From Candidatus Fermentibacterota bacterium (lineage in GTDB: Bacteria > JAFGKV01): a DNA stretch of 23,168 nt. Each line of letters opens with the position of its first letter. Within the stretch, counting starts at the first letter, position 1. Under the pieces are notes generated by a model. The model was not told the DNA's origin. It saw only the letters and a program-made list of their open reading frames with translations, and searched no databases. The stretch covers positions 1 to 23,168 of the forward strand of contig JAFGKV010000121.1 of assembly GCA_016928395.1 (NCBI GenBank), in the 5' to 3' direction. A program made the position numbers and the translations under genes. Of the stretch, positions 14,729 through 21,760 are shown piece by piece.

Positions 14729-15592
14729 ATGGACGTACTCCGGACCATTAGCGAGCTGCGCGCGTGGCGGCGCGCGGCACGGGGAAAGGTCGCTTTGGTA
14801 CCTACCATGGGCTACTTCCATGAAGGACATCTCTGTCTCATGCGCACGGCGCGGCGCGCCGCGGACGTCGTGCTGGTCTCCTCCTTTGTCAACCCCATTC
14901 AGTTCGGCCCCACCGAGGATCTGGCCCGGTATCCCCGGGATCTGGAGCGCGACAGGGCCCTGGCCTCGGACGCGGGGGTTGATGCCCTGTTCGTACCTTC
15001 CGCCGAGGAGATGTATGGGCAGTCACACGAGACGTTCGTGTATTGGCCCACCATGGGAAACCTCCTGTGCGGTCGTACTCGACCGGATCATTTCCGCGGT
15101 GTCGGCACCGTGGTGGCCAAACTCTTCAATCTTGCCTTCCCCCATGTGGCGACCTTTGGCCGCAAGGACGGCCAGCAGGTTCTGCTTCTGGAGCGAATGG
15201 TGCGCGAGCTGAACTTTGACGTCGAAATAGTGGTGTGTCCCACGGTGCGCGAACCCGACGGGCTTGCTCTCAGCTCTCGCAATGCCCTCCTCAGCGCTGC
15301 CGACCGCATTCAGGCCTTGGGCATCTACGCGGGTTTGGACGCAGCAAGAGCTGCGATTCTGGGCGGAGAACGCCGATCGGCTGCCATCCGCAATGAGATG
15401 GCGCAGCTCATGGCGAAGTCACCGGGTCTTGGGGTTGAGTATTGCGAAGTGGTCTCCAGGGAGTCTTTGCGGGCCGTGGACATCATAGACCACTGCTCCA
15501 TGATCGCCGTTGCCGGTCGTGTCGGCACCACGCGTCTCCTTGACAACCTGTGGACCATGGGTGCGGACGGGGATATTCGCATTGAATTGTAA
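14729..15592 (+). CDS. panC: Pantothenate synthetase (pantoate--beta-alanine ligase)
   Basis: This 287-residue protein joins pantoate and beta-alanine with ATP. It belongs to the nucleotidyltransferase superfamily: PTMGYFHEGHL (25-35, HxGH at 31-34), FVNPIQFGP (53-61), GRTRPDHFRGVGTVVAKLF (115-133), FGRKDGQQ (143-150) and the KMSKS-equivalent DGLALSSRN (177-185). Two positions depart from the common consensus (ALHEGH is YFHEGH; GEKDYQQ is GRKDGQQ); neither removes a catalytic residue I know of. The start ATG 14729 lies just after the panB stop. The last 11 bases overlap the next gene. The beta-alanine source (panD) is not seen here. Confidence 0.96.
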   Translation: MDVLRTISELRAWRRAARGKVALVPTMGYFHEGHLCLMRTARRAADVVLVSSFVNPIQFGPTEDLARYPRDLERDRALASDAGVDALFVPSAEEMYGQSHETFVYWPTMGNLLCGRTRPDHFRGVGTVVAKLFNLAFPHVATFGRKDGQQVLLLERMVRELNFDVEIVVCPTVREPDGLALSSRNALLSAADRIQALGIYAGLDAARAAILGGERRSAAIRNEMAQLMAKSPGLGVEYCEVVSRESLRAVDIIDHCSMIAVAGRVGTTRLLDNLWTMGADGDIRIEL

Positions 15593-16334
15593 GGGCCCCG
15601 GTTTCGCCGCGGTGGTTCTGGCCGCCGGACGAGGCAAACGGATGCGATCCGACCTTCCGAAGGTCATGCACCCGCTACTGGGAAAACCCATGCTGGAGTA
15701 TGTGCTCATGGCCGCCCGCCTCGCGAGGGCCGCACCGGTGGTGGTTATCACTGGGGCCGCAACACCCGGAGTTGCCGAATGTGCCCGTGGCTTTGGCGCA
15801 GAGATCGCAGTACAGCTGGTTCCCCGCGGCACGGGTGACGCCGTGCGGTGGGCGCATCCCCATTTGAATGGGTTCCAGGGTGACATTGTCGTCCTCTGCG
15901 GTGACGCTCCGGTCGTAACCGGCGAGACAATCACCCGGCTGGTGGCCCTGCACCGAGGCGAACGGAATGCGGTGACCATTCTCACTGCCCAGGTGCCCAA
16001 TCCCCAGGGGTTTGGGCGCATCATCAGGGCCGAAGACGGCAGGGTGACGCGCATCGTCGAAGAGGCCGATGCCTCGGCACACGAGCGGGCTATCGGCGAG
16101 GTGAACAGCGGCGCCTACTGTTTCGCGCCGGACGCGCTCTTTCCCCAGCTTGACTTCTTGACCTCCGACAATAGCCAAGGTGAGATCTACCTGACCGATG
16201 TAGTGGGCGCTCTCTTTCGGGAGGGTCGCCGCGTGGGTGCACTTTCCATGGGCGTACCTGCGGCACCGCTGGGCATCAACACCGTCGAGGAACTGGAGGA
16301 GACGGAGCGCGTCCTGGCCGCCCGAAGAGGTTGA
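15582..16334 (+). CDS. GlmU-type UDP-GlcNAc pyrophosphorylase domain, no acetyltransferase
   Basis: This 250-residue protein matches only the N-terminal uridylyltransferase half of GlmU. It has AAVVLAAGRGKRMRSDLPKVMH (9-30), PRGTGDAV (81-88), VVLCGDAPVV (103-112, metal D108), GFGRIIR (143-149), VEEADAS (159-165), EVNSGAYCF (173-181) and QGEIYLTDVV (199-208). It ends where the left-handed beta-helix acetyltransferase domain of full GlmU (about 450 residues) would begin, and no such domain follows in any frame. It would make UDP-GlcNAc or a related NDP-sugar, with acetylation done elsewhere. TTG 15582 is the only sensible start; GGACGGGGA lies upstream and it overlaps panC by 11 bases. It could alternatively act on another hexose-1-phosphate. 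Confidence 0.88.
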   Translation: MNCKGPGFAAVVLAAGRGKRMRSDLPKVMHPLLGKPMLEYVLMAARLARAAPVVVITGAATPGVAECARGFGAEIAVQLVPRGTGDAVRWAHPHLNGFQGDIVVLCGDAPVVTGETITRLVALHRGERNAVTILTAQVPNPQGFGRIIRAEDGRVTRIVEEADASAHERAIGEVNSGAYCFAPDALFPQLDFLTSDNSQGEIYLTDVVGALFREGRRVGALSMGVPAAPLGINTVEELEETERVLAARRG

Positions 16335-16335
16335 G

Positions 16336-16809
16336 ATGGAAAGGATATGGGCCCCCTGGCGGATGGAGTATGTCGGCTGTGCGTCGGAGACGACCGGCTG
16401 TGTCCTCTGTCACGCAGCCGAGGGGAACGAGTTGGTGCTCTCAGTCACCGATCATGTCATCATCTTGCTGAACAAGTATCCCTATACGACCGGCCACCTC
16501 ATGGTCTCGCCTCTGCGACACGTCCCCGATCTCGAATCGCTTCAGGATGACGAGTTGTGGCACCTCGTAGCCGCGGTACGATTCAGCGAGACCGTGCTGA
16601 AGCGGGAATACCGGCCCGATGGCCTAAACATCGGGTTCAACCTCGGCGCGTGCGCCGGGGCAGGAGTTTTGGGACATGTGCATGTGCATCTGGTGCCTCG
16701 TTGGAAGGGTGATACCAACTTCATGCCGGTGATAGGCGAGGTGCGCGTCCTGCCGGAGTCGTTGGAGCGCTCGTTCGAGCGGCTCCGCCCCTACTTCGAG
16801 GCGCAATGA
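16336..16809 (+). CDS. HIT-family nucleotide hydrolase/phosphorylase
   Basis: This 157-residue histidine-triad protein has the N-terminal IWAPWRMEYV (4-13) typical of the Ap4A-phosphorylase-like branch. It has the zinc cysteine pair CVLC (22-25), LNKYPYTTGHLMVSP (45-59) and the catalytic triad GHVHVHLVPRW (113-123; H114, H116, H118). Family members cleave dinucleoside polyphosphates or nucleoside phosphoramidates; the substrate here is unknown. GAAGAGG sits 5 bases before the ATG. The stop overlaps the next start as ATGA, so it is co-translated with the LytR_C protein. Confidence 0.94.
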   Translation: MERIWAPWRMEYVGCASETTGCVLCHAAEGNELVLSVTDHVIILLNKYPYTTGHLMVSPLRHVPDLESLQDDELWHLVAAVRFSETVLKREYRPDGLNIGFNLGACAGAGVLGHVHVHLVPRWKGDTNFMPVIGEVRVLPESLERSFERLRPYFEAQ

Positions 16810-17309
16810 TGACGGCTCGGCGCCGCAACGCCGGGCAACGCACCAGCCGCAGGACAGCGCGGCGGCGACAGCGGGAGAGTCTTTTCTGGCCCATCGTTCT
16901 CAGTGCCATAGTCGGGCTGTTTGTGCTGTCCATCGCCTGGCAGTTCAGGACCCCGCCCGAGCCTGAAGTCGAGCTGCCAACGCCTGCGGCGCCGGTCAAG
17001 GTTCTGGTGCTGAACGGATGCGGCAAGCGCGGACTGGCCGGAGTCTTCGGCGAGAAGCTCAGGCGTGTCGCCAAGGGTAAGGTCGACTTCGTTGATGCCC
17101 GGAACGCACCACGGATGGACTATCCCCGCACTTTGGTTGTCGGACATGAGCCGGGGGCTCCGTGGGCTGCCTACTTCGCCCGACTCATCGGCAGTGACAG
17201 CACGACGACCGCGCCCCCGCCCCAGGATGGGATCGAAGTCAGCATCATACTCGGCTGCGATTTCGAGCACCTTCTGACCGGACAGGGCCGGTGGTGGGAG
17301 ACGCCGTAG
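16806..17309 (+). CDS. Membrane-anchored LytR C-terminal domain protein
   Basis: This 167-residue protein has a very basic cytoplasmic N-terminus (Arg-rich residues 5-22), one transmembrane helix (about 27-46) and an exported part. Residues 63-152 resemble the LytR_C domain: VKVLVLNGCGKRGLAGVFGEKLRR, a conserved-type NARMDYPRTLVV-like segment, and ILGCDF near the end. This domain occurs alone or attached to LCP cell-wall ligases; its molecular role is unsettled. The ATG overlaps the HIT gene stop by 4 bases. It is the last gene of the operon. A short proline/threonine patch (TTTAPPPQ) precedes the final strand. Confidence 0.85.
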   Translation: MMTARRRNAGQRTSRRTARRRQRESLFWPIVLSAIVGLFVLSIAWQFRTPPEPEVELPTPAAPVKVLVLNGCGKRGLAGVFGEKLRRVAKGKVDFVDARNAPRMDYPRTLVVGHEPGAPWAAYFARLIGSDSTTTAPPPQDGIEVSIILGCDFEHLLTGQGRWWETP

Positions 17310-17444
17310 ACCGTCGCAGAGCCCTTTCAGCTCTCCCACAGAATCACTGAACCCGCCCAGCGCAACGCCGGGAGGGCAGAGCCGCCCTCGCCTACGGATG
17401 ACACGGCCCGAACACTGGCTACACGGCTCTCAACCCCGAAGACC

Positions 17445-17464
17445 GTAGGAGCGGCCGGCTCCGG
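17445..17464. repeat. REP-like hairpin beginning GTAGGAGC
   Basis: GTAGGAGC followed by GGCCGGCTCC forms a near-palindrome (GGAGC arm pairing with GCTCC). The GTAGGAGC start and inverted arms resemble bacterial REP elements and the two longer repeats downstream. Confidence 0.45.
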
Positions 17465-17562
17465 TGCCTCGCGTCCAAACCAGATACCCTTCCGGCTCTT
17501 ACCTGTTGGCCCGACGCCGTGGCCCCACGCGTGCACCAATGCCGGGTGAGGTTGGGCAGGAG

Positions 17563-17592
17563 GGGCATGTAGGGGCGGGGCTCTGACCCTGC
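17563..17592. repeat. 30-bp direct repeat, copy 1
   Basis: It begins GGGCATGTAGGGGC and ends GGGCTCTGACCCTGC. It differs from the copy at 17739-17768 at one base (17577 G versus C). The second half can form a stem (GGCGGGG pairing with CCCTGCC). Confidence 0.85.
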
Positions 17593-17738
17593 CTGAAGGC
17601 GGATACTGACGCGTGCCACCAAGGGAGAAGGTGCAGGGTAGCCGGTAACGGATGGCTACCGACCTGCATTCGCGGCTGACGCCGCTCCACCCCGCGGCAA
17701 CCGATCCCGATAGCGATACCGACAAGGATATAGGAGGA

Positions 17739-17768
17739 GGGCATGTAGGGGCCGGGCTCTGACCCTGC
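17739..17768. repeat. 30-bp direct repeat, copy 2
   Basis: 29 of 30 bases match copy 1 at 17563-17592, 176 bases upstream. Both sit in the same orientation, preceded by GAGG. Confidence 0.85.
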
Positions 17769-17854
17769 TCTCGAACCCGACTGTGAACTGCGAGCACCGT
17801 CAACCGTACCCTCCGCCCGTGACCCAGATCACACGAAACCTGTGACGCAGGTCC

Positions 17855-17883
17855 TTGTCGGAATCCTCTTGATCCCACATAGT
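17855..17883 (+). promoter_or_regulatory. Weak sigma70-like promoter candidate for the surface-protein gene
   Basis: TTGTCG (17855-17860), a 17-base spacer and CATAGT (17878-17883) each match four of six consensus positions. It would give a leader of roughly 135 bases before the ATG at 18027. Confidence 0.3.
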
Positions 17884-17887
17884 GGGG

Positions 17888-17981
17888 GTGCACAGGCCGG
17901 CAGAACCCCGGCATGGCGCTCGGAAGCCTGCCGCCTGAAGCACTGCTCACGGGGGCCCGGTGCCGTGTCAACCCGACACGG
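17888..17981 (+). other. Possibly structured 5' leader
   Basis: Within the presumed leader, GTGC (17888-17891) can pair with GCAC (17940-17943), and CAGG (17893-17896) with CCTG (17934-17937). These enclose a GCCGG/CCGGC hairpin (17896-17912). A separate perfect stem CCGTGTC-AACCC-GACACGG lies at 17963-17981. The shape is suggestive of a regulatory RNA, but it matches no riboswitch consensus I can name. Confidence 0.3.
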
Positions 17982-18026
17982 TCAGGCTCCCAGGGTTCAC
18001 CGACAGCTCTGGAAAGGAGGTTTCAG

Positions 18027-19898
18027 ATGTTCCAGAGCACCCTTCGCACACGCTTCGCGATCCTCGCGGTGGTCGGCATTCTCGCCTTCACCGCCAGCGC
18101 GGAGATCCCTCTCTATGTCAGTTACCAGGGTAAGGTAACTGACACCTCCGGCAACCCCGTTGCCGACGGTTCCTACAACATGCGGTTCCGCGTCTACAAT
18201 GCATCCAGCGGCGGAACCATGCTGTGGGACAGCGGAACACGTTCCTTCACCCTGAGTGGCGGCGTGTTCAACGTGCTCTTGGGAGAGAGTCCACAGCCCG
18301 CGCTCAACCTTGACTTCAGCGTGGACTACTGGCTGCTGGTGACCTTTGAGGGTACCGATCAGAGCCCGCGCCAGAGGCTGACCTCCAACGGCTACTCCTA
18401 CATGGCCAGCGGCGTGGTGCCGGGGACGGAAGTTGCGGGTGCCATCGCGGCGAGCTACGTCCTGAAGGCGACGAACACGGCGACCAGTGGGACCAACTCT
18501 GGTCTCTACGGACAGAGCGCGTCGACGGCCGGGTTCGGCGTCTACGGCTACGCTACGGCCGGATCAGGCACGACCTATGGCGTCTGTGGCGTCAGCAACT
18601 CAACTGTGGGCCGAGGAGTCTATGGCGGAGTCGGGGCCGGCTCGGGGATCACCTACGGCGTCCAAGGGAACAGCAGCTCCGCCGACGGTAGAGGCGTCTT
18701 CGGCGAAGCCACCCATGCCAGTGGTACGAACTACGGTGTGTTCGGCCAGACGAACTCGCCTGGCGGGACCGGCGTGTACGGCATGAACGGCGCGACCTCA
18801 GGTTCCACGGAGGGCGTCTATGGTGAAGTTGCCTCGACTGCCGGAAGTGGTGTCTACGGGTTGGCCTACTCGGGCTCAGGCACTACCAATGGGGTGTACG
18901 GCCACGCGTATTCGGTGGACGGGCGTGGCGTATTCGGAAAGGCTGAGTCGAGTACGGGATCCTGCTTCGGTGTCCACGGCGAGAGCAAGTCGCCGGCTGG
19001 TGCAGGGGTGTATGGGAACAACACTGCAACGGTAGGTTCAACCGAGGGTGTGTATGGTGAGGCCGCATCGAGCGCTGGTCGGGGTGTCTACGGCCTGGCC
19101 TACTCCAGCGCGGGGACCACGTTCGGGGTCCACGGGCAGACATACTCCAATAGTTCCAATGCCGCAGGTGTGTTCGGCGAATACGGCGGCGTGGCGCTTG
19201 CTGACGTCGTCGGCGTGTACGGCAAGTCTGACCCCGGGGATTACTACGGCGTCGGGGTGAAGGCCGAGGGAGGCTGGAAGGGCGTCTATGCCGACGTCAC
19301 CGCCAGCACGTCCGGCACCTATTACGGCGTGCACGGCCATGCTGCCGGTCCCACAGATCTGGGCATCGTCTACGGCGTGTACGGCGAAGCCGTGGGCGGC
19401 GCAACCCACTACGGCGTCTACTATTCAGGTGGCCTCGGTGGAGTTGGTGCGATGAAGAGCATCGTGCGTACGGACGACGCTCCGGTCGCGCTCTACGGCC
19501 ATCTCACCACGGAGAACTGGTTCGAAGACTTCGGTTCGGGCACCATCCAGGATGGACGCGCGATGGTACTGCTGGCCGATGACTTCAGAAAGGTCAGTGC
19601 GGCCTCATCTTTAGACCTCAAGGTCTTCATCACCCCCAATGCACAAATCGGTGAGTGGTGGGTAGAGAAGACCGGGCTGAGCTTCACCCTCCATGCTCCC
19701 ACCGCCGCGGACGGCTCCTCCTTTGACTATCGCGTGGTGGTGAGGCGCCCGGGCAGTGAGAATCTGCGGCTGGAAGCAGCCCCGGAAGGGTATCTGGATC
19801 GCGCTCTCTACACCGACGCCAGCGAAGTGCCCGCCCAATACCGTGCCGAATGGGTCAAGCGGGCAGCCCTCGAAGCTCGAAGCACCGACGCGCAGTAG
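18027..19898 (+). CDS. Secreted GVYG-repeat surface protein
   Basis: This 623-residue protein has a clear signal peptide (residues 1-25, hydrophobic AILAVVGILAFT, cleavage after ASA). Residues 28-130 form a beta-rich module (VSYQGKVTDTSGNPVADGSY, then YNMRFRVYNASSGG) that is frequent at the N-terminus of large exported proteins in uncultured bacteria. Residues 159-370 carry GVYG-type motifs in exact alternating steps of 12 and 14, and looser copies run to about 466, probably a beta-solenoid or fibre. Residues 475-623 are a distinct C-terminal domain with no sorting signal that I recognise. AAAGGAGG 6 bases before ATG 18027 is the strongest ribosome site in the window and implies high expression. 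It is probably co-transcribed with the next gene, 9 bases on. Function is unknown; structural, adhesin or appendage roles are plausible. Confidence 0.85.
   Translation: MFQSTLRTRFAILAVVGILAFTASAEIPLYVSYQGKVTDTSGNPVADGSYNMRFRVYNASSGGTMLWDSGTRSFTLSGGVFNVLLGESPQPALNLDFSVDYWLLVTFEGTDQSPRQRLTSNGYSYMASGVVPGTEVAGAIAASYVLKATNTATSGTNSGLYGQSASTAGFGVYGYATAGSGTTYGVCGVSNSTVGRGVYGGVGAGSGITYGVQGNSSSADGRGVFGEATHASGTNYGVFGQTNSPGGTGVYGMNGATSGSTEGVYGEVASTAGSGVYGLAYSGSGTTNGVYGHAYSVDGRGVFGKAESSTGSCFGVHGESKSPAGAGVYGNNTATVGSTEGVYGEAASSAGRGVYGLAYSSAGTTFGVHGQTYSNSSNAAGVFGEYGGVALADVVGVYGKSDPGDYYGVGVKAEGGWKGVYADVTASTSGTYYGVHGHAAGPTDLGIVYGVYGEAVGGATHYGVYYSGGLGGVGAMKSIVRTDDAPVALYGHLTTENWFEDFGSGTIQDGRAMVLLADDFRKVSAASSLDLKVFITPNAQIGEWWVEKTGLSFTLHAPTAADGSSFDYRVVVRRPGSENLRLEAAPEGYLDRALYTDASEVPAQYRAEWVKRAALEARSTDAQ
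18501..19136 (+). repeat. 26-residue (78-bp) coding tandem repeat
   Basis: Motif starts fall at residues 159, 171, 185, 197, 211, 223, 237, 249, 263, 275, 289, 301, 315, 327, 341, 353 and 367: steps of 12 and 14 with no exception, a period of 26. A higher-order unit of 78 residues (234 bp; residues 223-300 versus 301-378) is about 60% identical, showing a later block duplication. Confidence 0.9.
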
Positions 19899-19907
19899 GG
19901 ACGCGCC

Positions 19908-20540
19908 ATGTTCCGCACAACTCACCCGCACACCCGGCTGCGACTGCCGGGAGTCCGAGCCCACTGGCTGGCGCTTCTGGGCCTCTGGGGTGTGCTCCTG
20001 TGGCCGCTTCACAGCGAGGCGCAGTACATCGTCGGACCGACGGTCATGGCCGGCGGGGGCGCCCGTCTCACGGGCGGGAGCTACGTCATCACCGCGACGT
20101 CGGGCCAGGCCGGGCCCATCGGTGTCTCCACGGGCGGTGCGTACCGGACCAATCATGGATTCTGGTATGCGGTGACCGGCGGTGGGGGCGGAGGGCCGGG
20201 GTTAGACCCGATGGTGCTCTCCATCACCATGCTCAACCCGACCACTGCCCGTATTTCATGGGCCGCGGTCACGGGCGCGACCCACTATGACCTCTACAGG
20301 AGCACGTCCGCGTACGCACCTGCATCGGGATCCACATGGGTCACCATAGTGGCCCCCAACACCAACGTGGATACGTCAGCGGGGATAGGGGATCCAAACT
20401 TCAACTACTTCTTCGTCGGCATCGCGAGGAACGCGAGCGACACGTCGCCGGAGTCGAATCGAGTCGGTGAGTTCGATTTCGGCGCCGACATACCGCTCTG
20501 CGGAGCGACATCTCCATCGGGGGGTGACGCACAGCGGTAA
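19908..20540 (+). CDS. Secreted protein with fibronectin-III-like domain
   Basis: This 210-residue protein has a signal peptide (basic residues 1-18, hydrophobic WLALLGLWGVLLWPL, likely cleavage after SEA at 38). Residues 45-88 hold a VMAGGGARLTGGSYVITATSGQAG...TGGAYRTNHGFWY motif, common in short exported proteins of environmental bacteria. A six-glycine linker follows. Residues 102-190 form a fibronectin-III-like fold (ITMLNPTTARISWAAVTGATHYDLYRS, ending NYFFVGIARN). The polar tail ends without a sorting signal I know. It lies 9 bases after the GVYG-repeat gene and is followed by a strong terminator, so the two form one transcription unit and may interact at the cell surface. The function is unknown. 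Confidence 0.8.
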   Translation: MFRTTHPHTRLRLPGVRAHWLALLGLWGVLLWPLHSEAQYIVGPTVMAGGGARLTGGSYVITATSGQAGPIGVSTGGAYRTNHGFWYAVTGGGGGGPGLDPMVLSITMLNPTTARISWAAVTGATHYDLYRSTSAYAPASGSTWVTIVAPNTNVDTSAGIGDPNFNYFFVGIARNASDTSPESNRVGEFDFGADIPLCGATSPSGGDAQR

Positions 20541-20563
20541 GCACGCGTCATCGTGACGCCGGC

Positions 20564-20607
20564 GATCCTCCCGTCGTCCTTCGGGGCGGCGGGAGGATCT
20601 GCTTTTT
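20564..20607 (+). terminator. Strong intrinsic terminator
   Basis: A 16-bp stem (20564-20579 with 20584-20599, two G-U pairs) capped by a UUCG tetraloop is followed by TGC and TTTTT (20603-20607). It lies 23 bases after the stop of the fibronectin-like gene and closes that unit. Confidence 0.95.
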
Positions 20608-20641
20608 GCGAGGGCGCGTGAGCAACCCCGCAACGGCATAC

Positions 20642-20671
20642 TTGACAGAGGCCGGCGAGGCCGGGAAATAC
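20642..20671 (+). promoter_or_regulatory. Promoter candidate for the lipoprotein gene
   Basis: A perfect -35 hexamer TTGACA lies at 20642-20647. The -10 region is poor: GAAATA or AAATAC after 17-18 bases. It is correctly placed between the terminator and the next gene, but only the -35 half is convincing. Confidence 0.4.
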
Positions 20672-20771
20672 AGCCTCGTCCTTAGATCTCAGAGAGCCCC
20701 GCCCACCCGGTGGGGATCCGTTGTCCGTTCTCAGACCATTGTCACATCTCACGCATAGCGAGGGCCGCCAC

Positions 20772-21665
20772 ATGTCCTGTCGCCAGATTACTTTCCCCAC
20801 CGAGCCTCTCTCTCCACCGACTCATGGCTCCACCCGCGTCGTGACACGTCGCCGGCCGTCGGCGTGTCGATCCGTGACCGTGGGGATCGCCGTCGGACTA
20901 CTGCCGCTGGTCTTCTTGGGGGCCGCTGGATGTTCGACCCGGGAGTCAACGCCCATCGTGGCGGCGGATTCGACGGTGGTCTATCCCAGCAAGATCTCCA
21001 ACGATGTGCAGGTTTCCATTACTTTTGCGTTGAAGGGCAGCAAGAGACGCGAAGAGCAACAGCGTCTGGAGCGGGCGCGGCAGCGTCAGATAGAACGGGA
21101 GCGCAAGGAGCGCGACGCGAAGGAACGGGCACAACGTGCGAAGGCCAAGAAGAAGCCCTCGAGCTCGAAATCCAAGAAGCCCGTGAAGAAGGCGACGAAG
21201 CCGACGGCATACACATCGAAGGCGCCTGCCACGGCGCCGTCACGAGCCGAATCGGCGGATAGCATGGCCACCTCCGCCGCGGCCTCGAAAGCCGTGACCA
21301 CACCGTTGGAGAGTTCCCCCTCATTGCCTCCGGACGAAAGAGTGTTCGAGCTGGAAGAAGGAGCCAGGGTTCAGGCCACCATGCGGATAGAGAATCCGTA
21401 TGGGCGTGGGACGAGGCCGGTCATGTTTCACACGGTCTGGCTCAACCCTGAAGGCAAGCGCGTGTTCAAGAAGATGACCGAGTGGACCCCCAATGACACC
21501 TCGCAGGTGTTCACGACTTCGTTGACCATACCACCGTCACGGCGGACAGCCGGTCAGTACGAGCTCCAGGTCTTCTTGTTCCGTGAACTCATCGCGTCCA
21601 AGACCATTCAGCTCACGGGAGAATCCACCGCCTTGCAGGAGAAAGACGACACCGGAGGGATGTGA
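20772..21665 (+). CDS. Lipoprotein with basic linker and Ig-like C-terminal domain
   Basis: This 297-residue protein (from ATG 20772) has an N-terminal hydrophobic segment ending LGAAGC, a lipobox with the modified cysteine at residue 54. GTG 20841 would give a more typical 31-residue lipoprotein signal starting TRRRPSAC, and TTG 20721 is also open; no start has a good ribosome site. After the lipobox comes a short beta segment, then about 55 residues dominated by Arg, Glu and Lys (KRREEQQRLERARQRQ and on) that should be helical. A Lys/Ser/Pro/Ala low-complexity stretch follows. Residues about 190-285 look like an immunoglobulin-like sandwich (VQATMRIENPYG, MFHTVWLNPEGKRVFK, YELQVFLFRELIASKTI). 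No named family is recognised. The basic linker could contact peptidoglycan or nucleic acid; this is speculation. Confidence 0.8.
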   Translation: MSCRQITFPTEPLSPPTHGSTRVVTRRRPSACRSVTVGIAVGLLPLVFLGAAGCSTRESTPIVAADSTVVYPSKISNDVQVSITFALKGSKRREEQQRLERARQRQIERERKERDAKERAQRAKAKKKPSSSKSKKPVKKATKPTAYTSKAPATAPSRAESADSMATSAAASKAVTTPLESSPSLPPDERVFELEEGARVQATMRIENPYGRGTRPVMFHTVWLNPEGKRVFKKMTEWTPNDTSQVFTTSLTIPPSRRTAGQYELQVFLFRELIASKTIQLTGESTALQEKDDTGGM

Positions 21666-21760
21666 TCTCTCGAGGGGGGGAGAACGACCGGCAGGAATGA
21701 ACTTCAAAAAATAAAGTAACTACACGTACGCCATCTGGGGGAAAACGCGGCGGAAGTCTG

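Larger units (their letters stand above)
17310..18026. other. Repeat-rich non-coding stretch before the surface-protein gene
   Basis: About 700 bases without a supportable gene. The stretch holds three GTAGGNGC-type hairpin elements (listed separately), CGATAGCGATACCGAC-like words at about 17708-17722, a weak promoter candidate and a possibly folded leader. A 214-codon minus-strand frame spans it, but its sequence is repeat-derived and low in protein character. Confidence 0.6.

Noticed and set aside
17327-17971. 214-codon minus-strand open frame
   Set aside because: Covers the GTAGG repeats, has no domain or ribosome site and a composition typical of read-through of GC-rich non-coding DNA.
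17888-17981. Cyclic-di-GMP-I riboswitch
   Set aside because: Fragments resemble GGCAAACC and GCAAAGCC, but the required GGGACGCAAAGCC core and the third-helix receptor are absent.
20864-21262. 132-codon plus-strand frame
   Set aside because: Lies out of frame within the lipoprotein gene; its Gly/Arg/Glu-rich sequence is the shifted reading of the basic linker.
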